NCBI GenBank assembly: GCA_039545295.1
Contig: BCIK01000032.1
Location: forward strand, 157,480 to 221,479
Origin: Udeniomyces pyricola
Lineage: Eukaryota; Basidiomycota; Tremellomycetes; Cystofilobasidiales; Mrakiaceae
Length of the DNA: 64,000 bases
Reading direction: 5' to 3'
Part shown: one piece after another, positions 1 through 12,900 of the stretch
Layout of the letters: every line of letters starts with the position of its first letter
How positions within the stretch are numbered: position 1 is the first letter of the stretch
Translations under genes and position numbers: made by a program
Notes under the pieces: model-generated
Seen by the model: the letters and a program-made list of their open reading frames with translations, nothing else
What the model was told of the DNA's origin: nothing
Databases searched by the model: none

Positions 1-163
1 CAGAGGAATCAAAGATCACAGAAAGGAAATGAGATCCCCCAAGGCAAGCCATCATCAGTCTTCTGGTATGATCCTTACGACGCCTCGCCCATTCCCCCTC
101 ATCCTCAAATCCAAACCAACGAAACACATCCGAGCGAGATTTCAATGATCAATGGGGACTTAC

Positions 164-1924
164 AGAGAGGATTTTGATAGTCGTCAGGATCTTGTAGTCG
201 ATGGTGAGATCCTCCTTGGTCGAGGTACTGTCATTGGTTATTTCGAGGCGACGCGAGAGAACATATACGCCAAGGAAGGGAACAGCACGGTGAGATCAGT
301 TCCATACTTCCAGTCCATACTGCAGAGGAAAGCAAGAAAATACTAAGATGAAGCAAACAAACGAACGAAAAAAGGGGAGATGAAGGGGGCAGGGGGGAGT
401 TGAAGATTTTGCTAGACTTACTCGAGGAAGCCACATTTCGAGACGATATCTGCAATGATGGTATTGTTGGGATCCGATGCTTTAGTGTAAGTCACCGAGA
501 AGGGGAAGGCAAACTTCGTCTTGGAGTTGGACGCAAAGTCAATGTCTTTGAGCGTGCTGCCAGAGGAAATGACAAGGAGAATTGCGAGGAAGGAGAACAG
601 CCGGGAGCGGAAGAAGAGGAGGACGAGGAGACGAAGGGAAGAACGTAGGATAGGGGGAGAATAGAAAAGATACAAGTTTCTTGGTGTGAGCGATAAATGC
701 GAGAGTCGTGGTGTGATTCATGCTCCGCCGACAAACGAGGAACAAAACAAAGGTAAGAAAAGACAAAAAAAAAAAAAAAAACTAACCCTCCTCCAAGCTG
801 CGTCGACACGCCCGGATAAAACGCTTGAGCCTCTAGATTCTTGAAAGTCGCGCCGAAGTAATTCGGGTTCGCAACCGTGAGCGAGACGGTGATGTTGATG
901 GACAACGCGCTCGAGGCGTAAGTAGCGTTGCCAACGGTGACGCTGTTGAGAGTGACGTTGGGAGGTTTGATGTAAAGGGCACACGTGAAGACGATGGAGA
1001 GGAGGATGGCGATGAAGAAGAAAACGGTGCAGATGAAGCAGCGGCCGAAGACGCGAAGGCCTCCCCCCTGATGTGAAATCAAAGCGGGTCGTTTGGGCAA
1101 GCAGCGAAGAGAAAGGGCAGATGTGTGAGTGAGATGCTTTGCCAACCAATGCCGAGTCAGGTGGTGGGGATATGATTCAATGTCGAAGAAAGGGGGGGGG
1201 GGGAAGAGGATGAAGACAGAAGATGGGCAAGGCCGAGACAAGAAGAGCTGTGTTGCTAGTTCCTGAGGGGATGAGGGCGGAATGCACCCGAATGCTGAGC
1301 AAGGCATAAAAAGCGTGATCTATACCGGTCGGCTAGCAAGGACAACGTATGTGTGGCAGGTTGATCTCACTCTGCCCACCGTACGAGTCGGAAGACTGCT
1401 TGGGCATGGATGGATGGACAGCTTCTTGTCCTGTAATCGCCTGAAGCGACGTTCCCATCATGTCCCCCCTGCTGCGGCCAGCATGAGTCAGTGAACAAAG
1501 ATCCCCCTTGCCGCCTAGTCATTCCACGCCTTGCTCTACCCTCTTCACTTATTGACAGATAGTGGAGAAGGAGTATCTGGATAGATAGATAAATAGGTAG
1601 GTAGAGCCAAAGATTGGTGCTGATGACCGTACCTTCATGAGGACCTTGCCCCGATCGGCCTTGCGCCACTCGGCCAACATGCCGGTCGAACGAGGGGGTG
1701 CGACCTTTTCCATCTCGCCATAGGCCGAATAGCGGTTATCCGGATAGGGCGAAGCGTTCGGCAGAGGGTTTTGGTCGTGGGAGTCGGACCGTTGATGATC
1801 TGAAGAGAAAGGGTAGAGGGGAGCCAAGAAGAAGGGAGAAAGCGTGAAGCGTGAGGATGGGAGAGGGTGGGAGGTCAAACGGGTTGGGTGTTTGCTTACT
1901 CGAGTAAGGATCGCGGTAGGACAT
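164..1924 (-). CDS. LEA2-domain single-pass membrane protein (3' end outside window)
   Basis: Five exons are visible: 1900-1924, 1633-1799, 787-1067, 422-556 and 164-227. They add up to 672 nt, so the reading frame is continuous. The protein begins MSYRDPYS with a polar, proline-rich cytosolic segment, then a basic stretch and one strong membrane helix around residues 70-95 (the FICTVFFFIAILLSIVF region). A LEA2-type beta domain follows, with PPNVTLNSVTVGN, SLTVANPNYFGATF and KEDLTIDYK motifs. This order (short cytosolic N terminus, one helix, LEA2 domain) is typical of fungal LEA-2 subgroup membrane proteins, whose role is poorly defined. The last visible exon stops at a GT donor (gtaagt) at 163-162 in phase 0, and no convincing terminal exon lies in bases 1-161, so the C terminus is off the left edge. 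The start is the only ATG that splices into this frame. Confidence 0.8.
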
Positions 1925-2284
1925 GGTGAAGAGGGATTGTGAGTTTGATGGGATGGATATCGAAAAGTCTGATTGGCAAGGGTCAAGTGGAAGAAGGATG
2001 ATAGGGATGGAATGGGGACAAGAGTGGGATGAGTCGTTCTATGATGACAGAGGGGTTCGGAGGGAAGGGAACAACTGAAGGGAAACAGTTGGCAAACGCT
2101 GTAACTCCTTCGTCTAACTCTGATATATAACATCCCACCACGTAAAGTACATACACCGCACAGCATCCATCATCATCGTGTATTATCCATCAGGCGCCTT
2201 TTAGATCGACTGCGCTTCTGATTTATGATCGAAGAAGGGTACGACATCGAGCGGCGACCGCTTGAATATTGCGATGCATATATA

Positions 2285-2383
2285 CGATATATGGATACGA
2301 TATATGGATACGATATATGGATACAATATATGCATACAATATATGCATACAATATATGCATACAATATATGCATACAATATAT
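2285..2383. repeat. 13-bp minisatellite, two variant blocks
   Basis: Three copies of cgatatatggata are followed by four full copies and one partial copy of caatatatgcata, in perfect 13-bp register. The second unit contains the palindrome atatgcatat. The ORFs that run through it on both strands are low-complexity by-products of the repeat. Confidence 0.95.
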
Positions 2384-2547
2384 CAGTGGACCCTCACATG
2401 GGACGCACACCCTAGACCCTGCCAAGGCTGTTGTTTTACTGGCAGATGGAACATGATGATGCACAGCCTGCCAATGTTGAATACAGTGGGATGATCGATG
2501 GTGTGCTGTGAGATGTGACGGGCGGTTGAGGGATTGGCCGAGTGGAT

Positions 2548-2553
2548 TGACTC
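2548..2553 (+). promoter_or_regulatory. Possible Gcn4-type core (TGACTC) upstream of ASN1
   Basis: TGACTC lies about 275 bp before the ASN1 start codon. Fungal asparagine synthetase genes are commonly under general amino acid control by Gcn4/Cpc1-type bZIP factors, which bind TGACTC cores. A single six-base match without the flanking A is weak evidence. Confidence 0.25.
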
Positions 2554-2827
2554 GAATTGAACAAAATCCAATTGATCGCACCGAATTCCAACGTTCTAAT
2601 CGCTTCTTCCCATCATCATCAACCCACACCACTCACACACATACACTCGTCTTATACCCCCTCGCCACCCACCCCTTCTCCTCATCTTCAACTAACTCCA
2701 AAGAGTGACTACCGTTTCGTCCTCTGGCCATTCCCACCACTCACCATCACCCTCAGCCAACTCACCCTTCCTTGCTGCCCCCCCCTTCATTTTCGCGCTT
2801 CCATCCTTGCTTGCCTTTCTCTGACAG

Positions 2828-5800
2828 ATGTGCGGTATCTTCTGCTGCTTCAACCGACAAGGCGACATTGGTGCCTTCCGACCCCGTGCCGTCGCACTCT
2901 CCAAGAAGCTTCGTCACCGAGGGCCTGATTGGTCGGGATGCTACATGTCTCAGGACACCATCCTCTGTCACGAGCGATTGGCTATCGTCGGTGTTGGTGA
3001 GTTTGGATATCGACCCTTTACCGCCTGCCTGTCTGCCTGCCTGCTCGCTCTTTCACGACCTCGGCTTTCGTTTGGCCCGACCCTTGCTGCCTACGTCAGT
3101 CGTTCGATGATGTGGCTGCACAGATTAGCTCTCTATCGGTCTTGAGACAGGGGATGAATTTCCTTCCCTTGAACTCTGATCAGACGCGGTCGACCAGGCG
3201 CCGGCGGGCAAAACGGCGGAGGAGCTAAGGGGAGGCGAGGGCTGGCTGAGTCGGACCTTTGTCGTCGGGGCAGAGACCGAGAATGACTCGTTTCCTGACC
3301 GTCTTTCTTTCCTTTTCCCTTGGCGTGCCTCGTCCTTTACCATTTTCTTGTCCCAACACTTTTTTTTTCTCCCCTTGGATTCACCTACCGTTCTATTATA
3401 CCTCACACTCACATCTAATACACAGACACTGGCGCCCAGCCTTTGGTCTCGGACGATGGCAAGATCATTCTTTGCGTCAACGGCGAAATCTACAACCACC
3501 TTGACCTTCGAAGCCACCTCAAGAACCCCGCCGTCTTCAAGACTCACTCCGATTGCGAAGTTATCATGCACCTCGTTCGTAGCTTACATTCAGAACTCGG
3601 AGAACCAAGAGAAAATGCGAGGAGAGAGAGAGAGAAAGACGAAGCAACCCACCTACTTTTTCTGCTTGTCGTTTCTTACGTGTCAAATCCCTTTACCCTT
3701 CCTCTTTCCCTTCTCTCTTTTCATCATCTGGTTCGACCTCCCCTCCAGTACAAGGAGTACGGCACCGACCTTTGCTCCAAACTCGACGGCATGTTCTCCT
3801 TTGTCCTCCTCGACACGTCCGTGACCCCCTCCCGAGTGATTGCTGCTCGTGACCCGATCGGAATCACCACCCTCTACCAAGGTTGGCACTCGTCTGCGCC
3901 CGAGACCATCTTCTTCGCGTCCGAGCTCAAGGCGATCCACGAGGAGTGTGACAACGTTCGCGCGTTCCCTCCCGGTCACGTTTACGACTCGGCTACCAAG
4001 GAGACGACGAGGTACTACCAGCCCAAGTGGTGGAACGGTGACAAGGAAGGCGAGGAGTTCGTCCCCAAGGGCGAAGCTGATCTCGCGGTCCTCCGAGAAT
4101 CCCTCGAGACGGCCGTCAAGAAGCGACTCATGTCCGAGGTCCCGTACGGTGTTCTTCTCTCGGGTGGTCTGGATTCGAGTTTGATTGCGGCCATTGCCGT
4201 CAAGGAGACGGAGAAGGTTGCCAAGGCTCAGGTCCTCGCGAGGGAGATGGCTCTCAAGAGGGGTCCCTCGGGAACGGCTACTCCGGATGTCGATGGTGAG
4301 TTGCAGCGATGCCGGTATATCGACGAAAGAAGCAAGGGTGGAGGGTAGGGAAGATGAAGAAAATGACGAGAGAGGGTATAAGGCAAGGGGGGGGGGGTGT
4401 TAGGGAGTAGATAGTGTAACCGAGTAAAAGCGAAGCTTCTTTGCTGACCCGTCTTCGACCTTTTTTTTTTAAGTCGCCCGCGAAGCTGCTCTCGCCACTT
4501 GGCCCCAAGTCCACTCGTTTGCTATCGGTCTCCCCAACTCGCCCGATCTCCTCGCCGCACGCAAAGCGGCCGCTTTCCTCGGCACCATCCACCACGAGTA
4601 CACTTTCACCGTCGAAGAAGGTCTTGACGCTATTGAGGACGTCATTTACCACCTTGAGACTTACGACGTCACGACCGTTCGAGCCTCGACGCCGATGTAC
4701 CTCCTCAGCAGGAAGATCAAGGCTATGGGTGTCAAGATGGTTCTCTCAGGAGAGGGAAGTGATGAGATTTTTGGTGGTGAGTGTTTTCAGAAGGGGGTAT
4801 GAATGTCGAGACGGGTTTTTTTCTCTTCTTTGGTTGGGTTTAGCGGGTTGAATGAATCGATTCTGACGTTTTTGTTCTTTTTTTTATTTTCTTTTTTTGT
4901 CGTTTCCCCCCTCTGACACCTCTTAATCGATCCCCTCCCCCCCCCTTTTCGATTGTCTTCCCATAGGCTACCTCTACTTCCACGCCGCGCCCGACGCGCC
5001 AGCGTTCCACCAAGAGCTCGTCAAGCGAGTCAAGAACCTCCATACCGCCGATTGCCTCCGAGCCAACAAGTCAACCATGGCTTGGGGTCTCGAAGCCCGA
5101 GTGCCGTTCCTCGACAAGGTCTTCCTCGAAGACGCCATGGCGATCGACCCGAAGTACAAGGAGTTTGGAAAGGGCGCCGAGCAGAAGGTCGATGAGGATG
5201 GAAAGCCAATGATGGAGAAGGTGCGTGGTTCTTTTGTTCTTCACGGTTCTTGATTTTCGCCTTTTTTTGTGCGTGTGTGTGTTTGGAGGGGAGGGAGGGA
5301 TTATATGGACAGACAAGCTCGGGTTCAAGGTACAGACGGAGAAAGAGAGGGAGGGAGGGAGGGAGGGACGGTCGAAGGCCAGACAGGAAGATGAATAGAA
5401 AGGACAGAGGAAGGAACAGCATATCCATACCACAAACAACACCGATAGTACCTTGGAACCAAGCGTTGACCCCCCTCTCCCCCCCTCCCCCCCTTGTCTT
5501 TTTTTTTTCTTCTTCTCCCTCATCCCTCTTCGCTTCTTCCATCTATTCATCCTTCCTCAGTACATCCTCCGTAAAGCGTTCGATTGCAACGGACCCGACG
5601 GCAAGCCGTACCTTCCCGCGTCGATCCTGTGGCGTCAAAAGGAGCAGTTCTCCGATGGCGTCGGGTACTCGTGGATCGATGGCATGAAGGAGCACGCCGA
5701 GGCCGCCATCAGTGATGATGCGTTCGCTAAGGCTGGGGAGCGATGGTCGTTGGATACGCCGTTCACGAAGGAGGCGTACTGGATTAGGGAGATCTTTGAG

Positions 5801-6372
5801 AGTACGTCGTTGTCATTGTCATCGTCGTCGTCATTCTCTTGCTTCTCCTTTGTTTTCTTGGAATTTTGGACCGAAAACTTCGGACCAAAGAGAACAAAAC
5901 AAGAGAGAAAAATCAACCATAACAACACCATTCTGACATCTCGCTTTCCTTTCCTTTTTTTTTCCTTCCAACGTTGATGGGATTTTTTTTTTTTTTTGCG
6001 CTTCTATCTCCCTCTTTCTCTTTTTTTCTTCTTTCGTCGTCCTCTCTCAGAGCACTTCCCTTCGGAGTCCTCTGCCAAGACTGCCGTTCGGTTCGTACCC
6101 TTCATCATCATCATCTCCTCCTGCATCTCTTTCGCCTTCCCCTCTTCTCCCTTGCCTTCTCGTTCGCATGCTCTACCACTAACGCTTTCCTTCCTTCCTC
6201 TTCCTTTCCTCTCTCCATTCTCGGCAAACCCCCAACTGGTCTTTTCAACTCTCTTCTCTTATGTAGATGGATCCCCCGAACCGACTGGGGTATGTCCTCC
6301 GACCCGTCCGGTCGAGCCGTCAAGATCCACGATGCCGCTTACGAAGCTACCCCCGCCGCTGCTCAGGAGTAA
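2828..6372 (+). CDS. ASN1: Asparagine synthetase, glutamine-hydrolysing
   Basis: This cytosolic enzyme converts aspartate, glutamine and ATP to asparagine, glutamate, AMP and PPi. Eight exons (2828-2996, 3426-3574, 3749-4295, 4474-4776, 4967-5220, 5561-5801, 6051-6090, 6267-6372) sum to 1809 nt, or 602 codons, close to the usual length. The protein starts MCGIF, so Cys2 is the N-terminal glutaminase nucleophile. [17 protein letters not shown] and SGDEIFGG-like signatures follow. The synthetase domain has the ATP-pyrophosphatase P-loop [11 protein letters not shown] and later the LEARVPFLD motif. The C terminus carries the conserved [13 protein letters not shown] segment, rebuilt across the last intron. 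The start codon sits right after a ctgacag acceptor-like sequence, which suggests a 5'UTR intron. Introns are 107 to 429 nt long and pyrimidine-rich on the coding strand. Confidence 0.97.
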
Positions 6373-6917
6373 GAAGAAGAAAAAAAAACGAAGGAAACGA
6401 ACCAAGAGGAATGGAAACGACGAGAACCGCAGGGTGGGTGGGGCAGGAAGGGAAAGGTAGAGGGAGAGGGGGGTTGTTTGCAAAAACGAAAAAATATATA
6501 GGCAAAGAGAATAAAAAAGGGTCTGTCTACTGGGCATTGGTTTTTTTTTTCTCCCCCGGTATATATATACATATAGAATTCTTGTATGGTCAATTTTGTT
6601 TGTGGGTTTCCTTCTTGTTTTTGCTCTCTTCCTCAAATGATTGAACGATGCATCAAATCGAACCAAGAGAGAAAGGAACAATTCACAAGAAACACACACA
6701 CACTCACACACAAACAAACAAACAAAAAGGAGTCCAAGTATCATATATATATCACAGTTGTTGCTACTGCTACTGCAGCGGTTTCGTTCGTTCTCGTTCG
6801 AGATGACTACTACATATATATATTGGTACCCTCGCAGCTGAGGTCTTAGTCGACATCGTCTCGAGAGTCAGACTGAGCCGACTGCGCGCGAGCGACGGGG
6901 TTTGATGGAATCCCGAT
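6373..6917. other. Convergent intergenic region, ASN1 and STT4 3' ends
   Basis: The two 3' ends face each other across 545 bp. Purine-rich sequence follows the ASN1 stop, then come short (AT)n, a (CA)-rich run near 6697 and homopolymers. No coding signal is seen apart from incidental ORFs. Confidence 0.7.
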
Positions 6918-9900
6918 CTAACTCGCGTATGGAATTCTATGGAAACCCAATTCGAATGGTTGAAAAAGAAGGGGAGGGGGGGGGGAAGGAGCAGGGGTAG
7001 GGAGAGAAAAAGAGAAAGACGATGGCGATTAGTCAAAGTTGAATGAATGGAAGCGAAGGAGTCCTTAGAAAGGAGAGGAGGGGGGGGAACATACCCATTT
7101 TGCAGCTGGATCGCGTCAGAGATCATGACGAGGGCAAGTGGAAGAGAAGATCAAAAGAGGTCGTAGAGTTAGTAAGGTATTTCAGTGGCCCGGTTTCGTG
7201 TCATCACAAGAGGACGAGGAACGAGCCTGGGGCCGAGGAGAAAGAGAAGAAAATAAAACGAGAAACGGGACGAACCCGTTGGACTGTTGGTTTCGATGCG
7301 ACAAGGAGTGAAAGTGAGAACGAACGTAACCCAAACGCAACAAAGTGTCAGTCTATGCTCTCTCATCACCAAGTGAGTGCCCGCAGAGTCAGGTGTTGTC
7401 GGGTAAGAAAGGAAAAGAGATCGAAAAGTGTGGCTTCCGTCATCTTCTCCTGCCCCTCTTTCAAGACTCACACTCATCATAGACCAAACTCCTCTTGTTC
7501 TCGTGAGCGTTCTTGATGACGCCGACCATATACTCCGCGGCTTTCTCCTCGCTCAACTCCAGCCTGAACCGGTCGCGAAGGCGTTTGATTGTCGGTTCGC
7601 CTTTGAAGCTTGGGAGACCCGTCTCGAGCATGAGGTGGACGGTATCGACGAGTTGACTGGCGTGAGGTCGGATAGCGAGGAACGCTTTGACCGTAAGTTC
7701 CTGGAAGATGCGGTAACCTTGCGAGTAACGTCCACCCATCAGATCCACCATTTCGTGCGTCAGTTTGAACGAACTCGGCTCGAATTTGACGCCCTGTGAG
7801 GGTGCGCAAGAGGAAAGGGGTGAAGCACGATGCGAAAAGGTCAGTCATCAGGTAAGAATTTACACTCGACGCCGTGTGTTGCGTAGCGAGGAGGACAAAG
7901 AACAAGAAAAAGGGAAAAGATGAGGGCAAATCAAGCGTACACCAGGGCCGATGTCGAACAAGAATCCAAAGTCTGAGAGGAATAACATAAAGGCATCAGC
8001 AGGTTGTTCTCCCGTCATCTGTACTAAAGCGAGTCTGATTTATAACGCACCAATGTGAACGATGTGACCTTCGCCATCAATCATGATGTTACCGTTGTGT
8101 CTATCCTTGATCTGAAGAATGTAGCACGCAATCGAGTAGGCGGCCATGCTCTGAATGAAGTTCATGCGCGCCCGTTGGAACGGAATCGTATCGACTGAGC
8201 CATATTCGTCGACGAAGAAGCTGAGGAGGTCGTTGACTTTGGCTCGACCCATTTCATCTCGCGAGGTCGAGTTGGGAACGACGTCAATCACTCCGCACTA
8301 AAAAAACGATGCATGCGTATGGAAAGAGGCGACGTCAGCAAAGAGCCCAACGCACAGGAACCACCGAACCAGCAGTCCAGCAAGAGAGCAGAAAGAGGCC
8401 GCGACGAGGTACTCACACCAGGGGCCGTAGCCGTGACTCGGTAAGGGAAGAGGTAGAGGCTTAACCCGACGCCGGCAAAGATGTTCTTGAACATGGCGAT
8501 GATTTGAAGGGCGAGCACATCCTGTCGGCAATCGTCTCCGACTTTGAAAATCGCAGCCTGCCAAACTTCGTAGTAGAGTTTGCTCTGGGCTTGCCGGGAG
8601 GCTTCGATGAGCGAGTCCTCGGTTGGAATTGAGAACTCGACACGTTCTTTTCGGACTTTGAAGGTCGCCATGAAGGGCGCCTGGAAGTGAAAGATGCATA
8701 GCTTTCAGCCAGTCTCCGATCGATCACTCACGTCAGCTATACGGCTGATACACGAAGTAGTCCACTTACTTTGGCGTGGGATTGTAATGGTCGCCCCGAC
8801 TTCTTGTCAATGTCGACGACGACTCCGTCCGGGTTACTAGGCAAATAGACTCCCTTGTCGACCACAATCTTGGCCATCTCTTCGTCAATCTTAGCCTGTG
8901 TTTTCAGGTGGATTCATGCAAGCCGAGTAAGTTGAGGGTAGTGAAGGAGAGGTAAGGAAGAGGATGCCAATCCTTGTCTATACGGATGAGCGACCATGCC
9001 CAGAGGGCGTACCTTCTTCTCCGGCTTCGTCTTCTTGATAAAAGGCTTGAGCTTGCCCGAGATATCAGTAACCTCGTTGAAAAAGTTGAATTCTCGGTCG
9101 TAGAAGCTTCGTGCTTCTCCCGAAAGCGAAGCGACGACGCGATCGACCATTCGATCGAGCATCGGCTTCATAGGATCGGGCTGTCATGTTCGACCAGAAA
9201 GCATTGGCCGAAGGTGATGGACTGGTTAGCAGGAAAACTGTGATCACTGCCTTTCCGGGTAGATATCATGCTGGGTTGAAACTCGAAACCAACCTCGGTC
9301 GCGCCATCGTCCTTGTAGCAGTTGGCTTTCATGTTCCAGATGATCTGATGGCAGAAGAGCTGCGAGACCTTGGAGGTCTCAAAGATGAAGCGTTCGACGT
9401 AGCCTAGCAAAATGAGTGAACCAAAGAGATCAAGCCAGTTCGTTAGGAACTCGATCGTGGGAGGATCTTTTTTAGACGACCCGAAATTGGCACACACACC
9501 GAGAGCATCTGATCGTAGAGCCTGCACTACTTGAGGAACGAAGAAAAAGGTGAGTTGCACCGGATGCTGCTCAAGGACCCGCATGGCATATTGAAGGACG
9601 ATTGGGTTGTTGCCGTAGCGGGGCTGGAAGTAATTGACCGCGGTGACGGGCGGAACAGCAGCCCAGAGCAGCAGCCACTAAGGAGATGAAACGGGCACCA
9701 TGAAGGCAAACTTATCACGTCAGCTCTGAGAGAAAGCAGAAGAGAAGTATGTTCTTCTGAACACAAGCTGGCAAACACACCTTAAGATTCCTTTGCGAGC
9801 CCGGCGTCATGCGGTCGCCGAGGAGGAATGCAAGGGCCTCGTGCACGTCGATGACATCCTTGGGTCGTGCCCGAACCATGGCCTGAACTTCGGACGTAAC

Positions 9901-12900
9901 TTGAGGGAGATTGAGTCGTTCGGCGAGATGGACCGCTACCGCCGGATTTTGCTTCCACGCGGTCTGAAGGATTTTGGTCCATGATAACTGATAGAAACAA
10001 AGCGAACAGAACGATAATTGGTTAAACAGCTGAGACTTTACGCTGAGCTCTCAGCAAAAAAAGGTATATAAAAAAAAAAAAAACGCGTACTGTTGATCGA
10101 TCGGCACCCGAGTTATGAGCACGCGAAGGTTCCCCGAGAGCGTTCTGCCAAACGGAGAGATGACCAATCTCGTTCTCGATGAGGATTTGGAGTAGATGTA
10201 ATCGATCACGGTGCATGGACTCGTAGTCTCGAAGATCGCCATGCCCGTCTGCACGGTAGAAAGTGGGATAGATGGTTAGGACGAGATGAATACGGCGATA
10301 TGCACACAAACACCTGAAGTACATTTTCCAAACATGCCGTACCTGGAAGGATCCTCGCATGGGGGGCAACCCGAAGACTAGACACAAACGTCTGGGCTCG
10401 AACGGTATCGGCCTTGAGGGCGACCAGGACTTCTTCCATAAGCTTGATCTCGGCGTTGACCTGGATTCGGTTGCTGCCAAACGACCATCTGTCGGGAAGA
10501 TGGAGGGATGTCGATCCGAATGTTAAGCCTCAGGTCGACTATAATGGACCTCATCTTGATGCAAGGAAAGTATGGCATCAGATCACTCACTGAGGTCGGA
10601 CCGCAAACCATGCAAACGCAGTCTCATACAACGAATCTCGTAGCTTGAGTTCCAAGACGGCCTCAAAACGGCTGCTTTGAAGAAGCTGAAGACCAAACAG
10701 AATGAGGGTGAAGCGAGCCTCGCGAGCAAGTGGATGTGTGCTGAGTCCAGGTGAGGTGGGTTGAGAGGTCAGTCAAGGTCAAGTTATGCCGAGCTTTCTA
10801 CTGCTCCTCCCTCCCTTCCCTCCTCTCAGAGTTTGCACTGAAATATCCGTGAGACATACCTCATGCTCTTGGAGGCCTTGCACGATCGCGCAAGCACTCG
10901 ATAGAACGACACCATGAGCGCCGGCTCTCTGTACTTGACGGCTTGGAATCGACTCGAGAGGATTTGGATAAGAAGCAAGTGCGGCGTGAGAAGGTTCTGA
11001 GCGGCTGCGAGAGATTTGTCCATGAGCTCCTTGTCCGAAGGAGAGTACTCGACGGGATGAACGAACGGATCGCTCGTGCTGGATAGAAGGAAAGCAGACG
11101 AAGCGAGAAGCCATCAGTCAGTCGATCGAAGGGACTCAGGAGGGAGCTCGAGACGCAGATCGAGCAACGCTTGACTCACTTGAGGGCACTCGAGAAGAGA
11201 CCCTTCTTCTTTTGGATTGTCCACGTCCAAGCGACGACGATCTCGGTCAGAAGCGCCATCTCAACCGCTGGACGTTCGCTGACAAGCCAGGTCCAAACAT
11301 CGACGCCCGCAGCAACTGATCGAGGAGAGAATGCTCGCATCGGGATTGAGACGAGATAGTGAAGGATGTCGTTGTCGACCTAGAAAGTCACCGTAAATGG
11401 GGAAAATGGGGGATGGATGAATGGACGGTTCCTTTGTGCCAAAGCGCAAACGAACAGACCGCAAGGAAACGGCAACTTACCGCCTCCGACGAAATGAGAA
11501 TGGCTACTCCTCGAGATAGCAGCCTTCGAAGATCTGGAATGCTAAACGTGCTCGTCTTGTCGTCGACAGCCTTGAGTGCGGCGGCCATCTGAGCCTTGAG
11601 AGCATCGAGCTCAGAGAGTGACGTAACGGTCGGACTATCTTGCTGAAGGCCTCGCAGACCTACGCAAGGGTCAACATGATAAATAATTTAAGATGAGATA
11701 AACGTGAGTCTCCGCTTGTTTCGAGAATACTCTCATCTCTGACTGGACAAGACGAACCTTGCTTGAGGATAAGCCTCGCGCCACTCCGCTCGCCAGCGTA
11801 ATGGATCTTGGAGGAAAATTGACTCGCGAACAGGTTGGCTTTGTCGGATGGCCAGCCTCCGAGCGAGGGCATAAGAGCTGAGTAGACGAGGTCAGACAAT
11901 TCCGTTCATCGATGTCAATGATAGTCTTCAGTGAATTTAAGTGACGACAGGTTGAAGTGCTGATACACTCACTCTCCTTACGATCCGAGTTACTGATGAC
12001 CTTGGAGTAGTGAAGGGCGAGTCCAGCACCCATCTCGACACTGTCAGGCAGAAGAACATCCCTCGACTCGGCGAGATAGAGCTAGTTACAGTGCAAGGCA
12101 AAACTCAAATCACGTCAGAGATACCAGACAATGATGATATAATTTGACGTGGTGCGTTGCATCCTCACCTGGAGAACTGTTTGGACCTCAATAGGGGCGC
12201 GTGAAATGGCGGCAGTCAGCCAGTTGCGGGCATAGCCGTAGAGTTGGGTTGTGATTTCGTTTCGAACGATAAAGCTGTCGGATAGTTGCAGGGTAATGTC
12301 GACCTTGGTGGAAGAGTATTCGTACACGGGTGAATACTGGAGGGCATTTATCGCGATATGGAGGAAAGAATCTGGTCAGCTCAGATTTCACGCGTGCGAA
12401 TCAACACCAGGGACTCCGAACCCGGGCCGTGAGGCGACGTACCTCGTCCGTAAACTCTTCTTCGCAGCTGTTCCGCATGATAGTGAGGACCTCGAGGAGC
12501 GAAAAGACAAGCTTCTCGTCGCACAAGAGAGACGGGAAATTGGACATGAGAGTGTTGAGGTAGTTGAACGAGAGGTCTCGAACCTTCTTGAAGCGGTGCG
12601 TGCAGCCGATGAGAAGGTTCTGGAGCTCTTCCGAAATGGACGTCGGGATAGCGTGCGAGATAGCTTGCTTATGAAGTTCACCCCGGTAGCTTGCAGTAAT
12701 CTGTGTGCAGTCAGGAAAAACACAACAGCAAAGCCAACGTCACTTTCCAATTTGGAGCGAGCTCGCAATCAGTCAATGGCAGCCCTATGCTGGCAACGTA
12801 CCTTGCTGGCGACAGCGTCAAGTGGCTTGATGAGCACGCTGCCGTTGATACTTTCGTTGCAAAAGTACAGCAAAAGACTTGAAGGCTTGCCGAGCCGTGT

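Larger units (their letters stand above)
1925..2827. promoter_or_regulatory. Divergent intergenic region between the LEA2 gene and ASN1
   Basis: About 0.9 kb separates two start codons that face away from each other, so it should hold both promoters. It contains the 13-bp minisatellite at 2285-2383. The last 70 bases before the ASN1 ATG are strongly pyrimidine-rich and end in ctgacag directly abutting the ATG. This looks like the 3' splice site of a 5'UTR intron, so the ASN1 transcript probably starts well upstream. Confidence 0.5.

Noticed and set aside
2525..2600. tRNA-like segment (ggccgagtgg, resembling a tRNA-Leu/Ser D arm)
   Set aside because: No B-box GTTCRANNC, no anticodon arm and no acceptor pairing were found at the right distance; it looks like chance similarity.
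2201..2632. ORFs on both strands through the minisatellite (Tyr/Ile/His-rich)
   Set aside because: They only translate the 13-bp A/T repeat and have no flanking gene signals.
7461..7471. In-frame stop just after VYDECES as the end of STT4
   Set aside because: It would remove the conserved QNGIPY tail; the donor gtgagt at this point and the three microexons give a full family-like C terminus.
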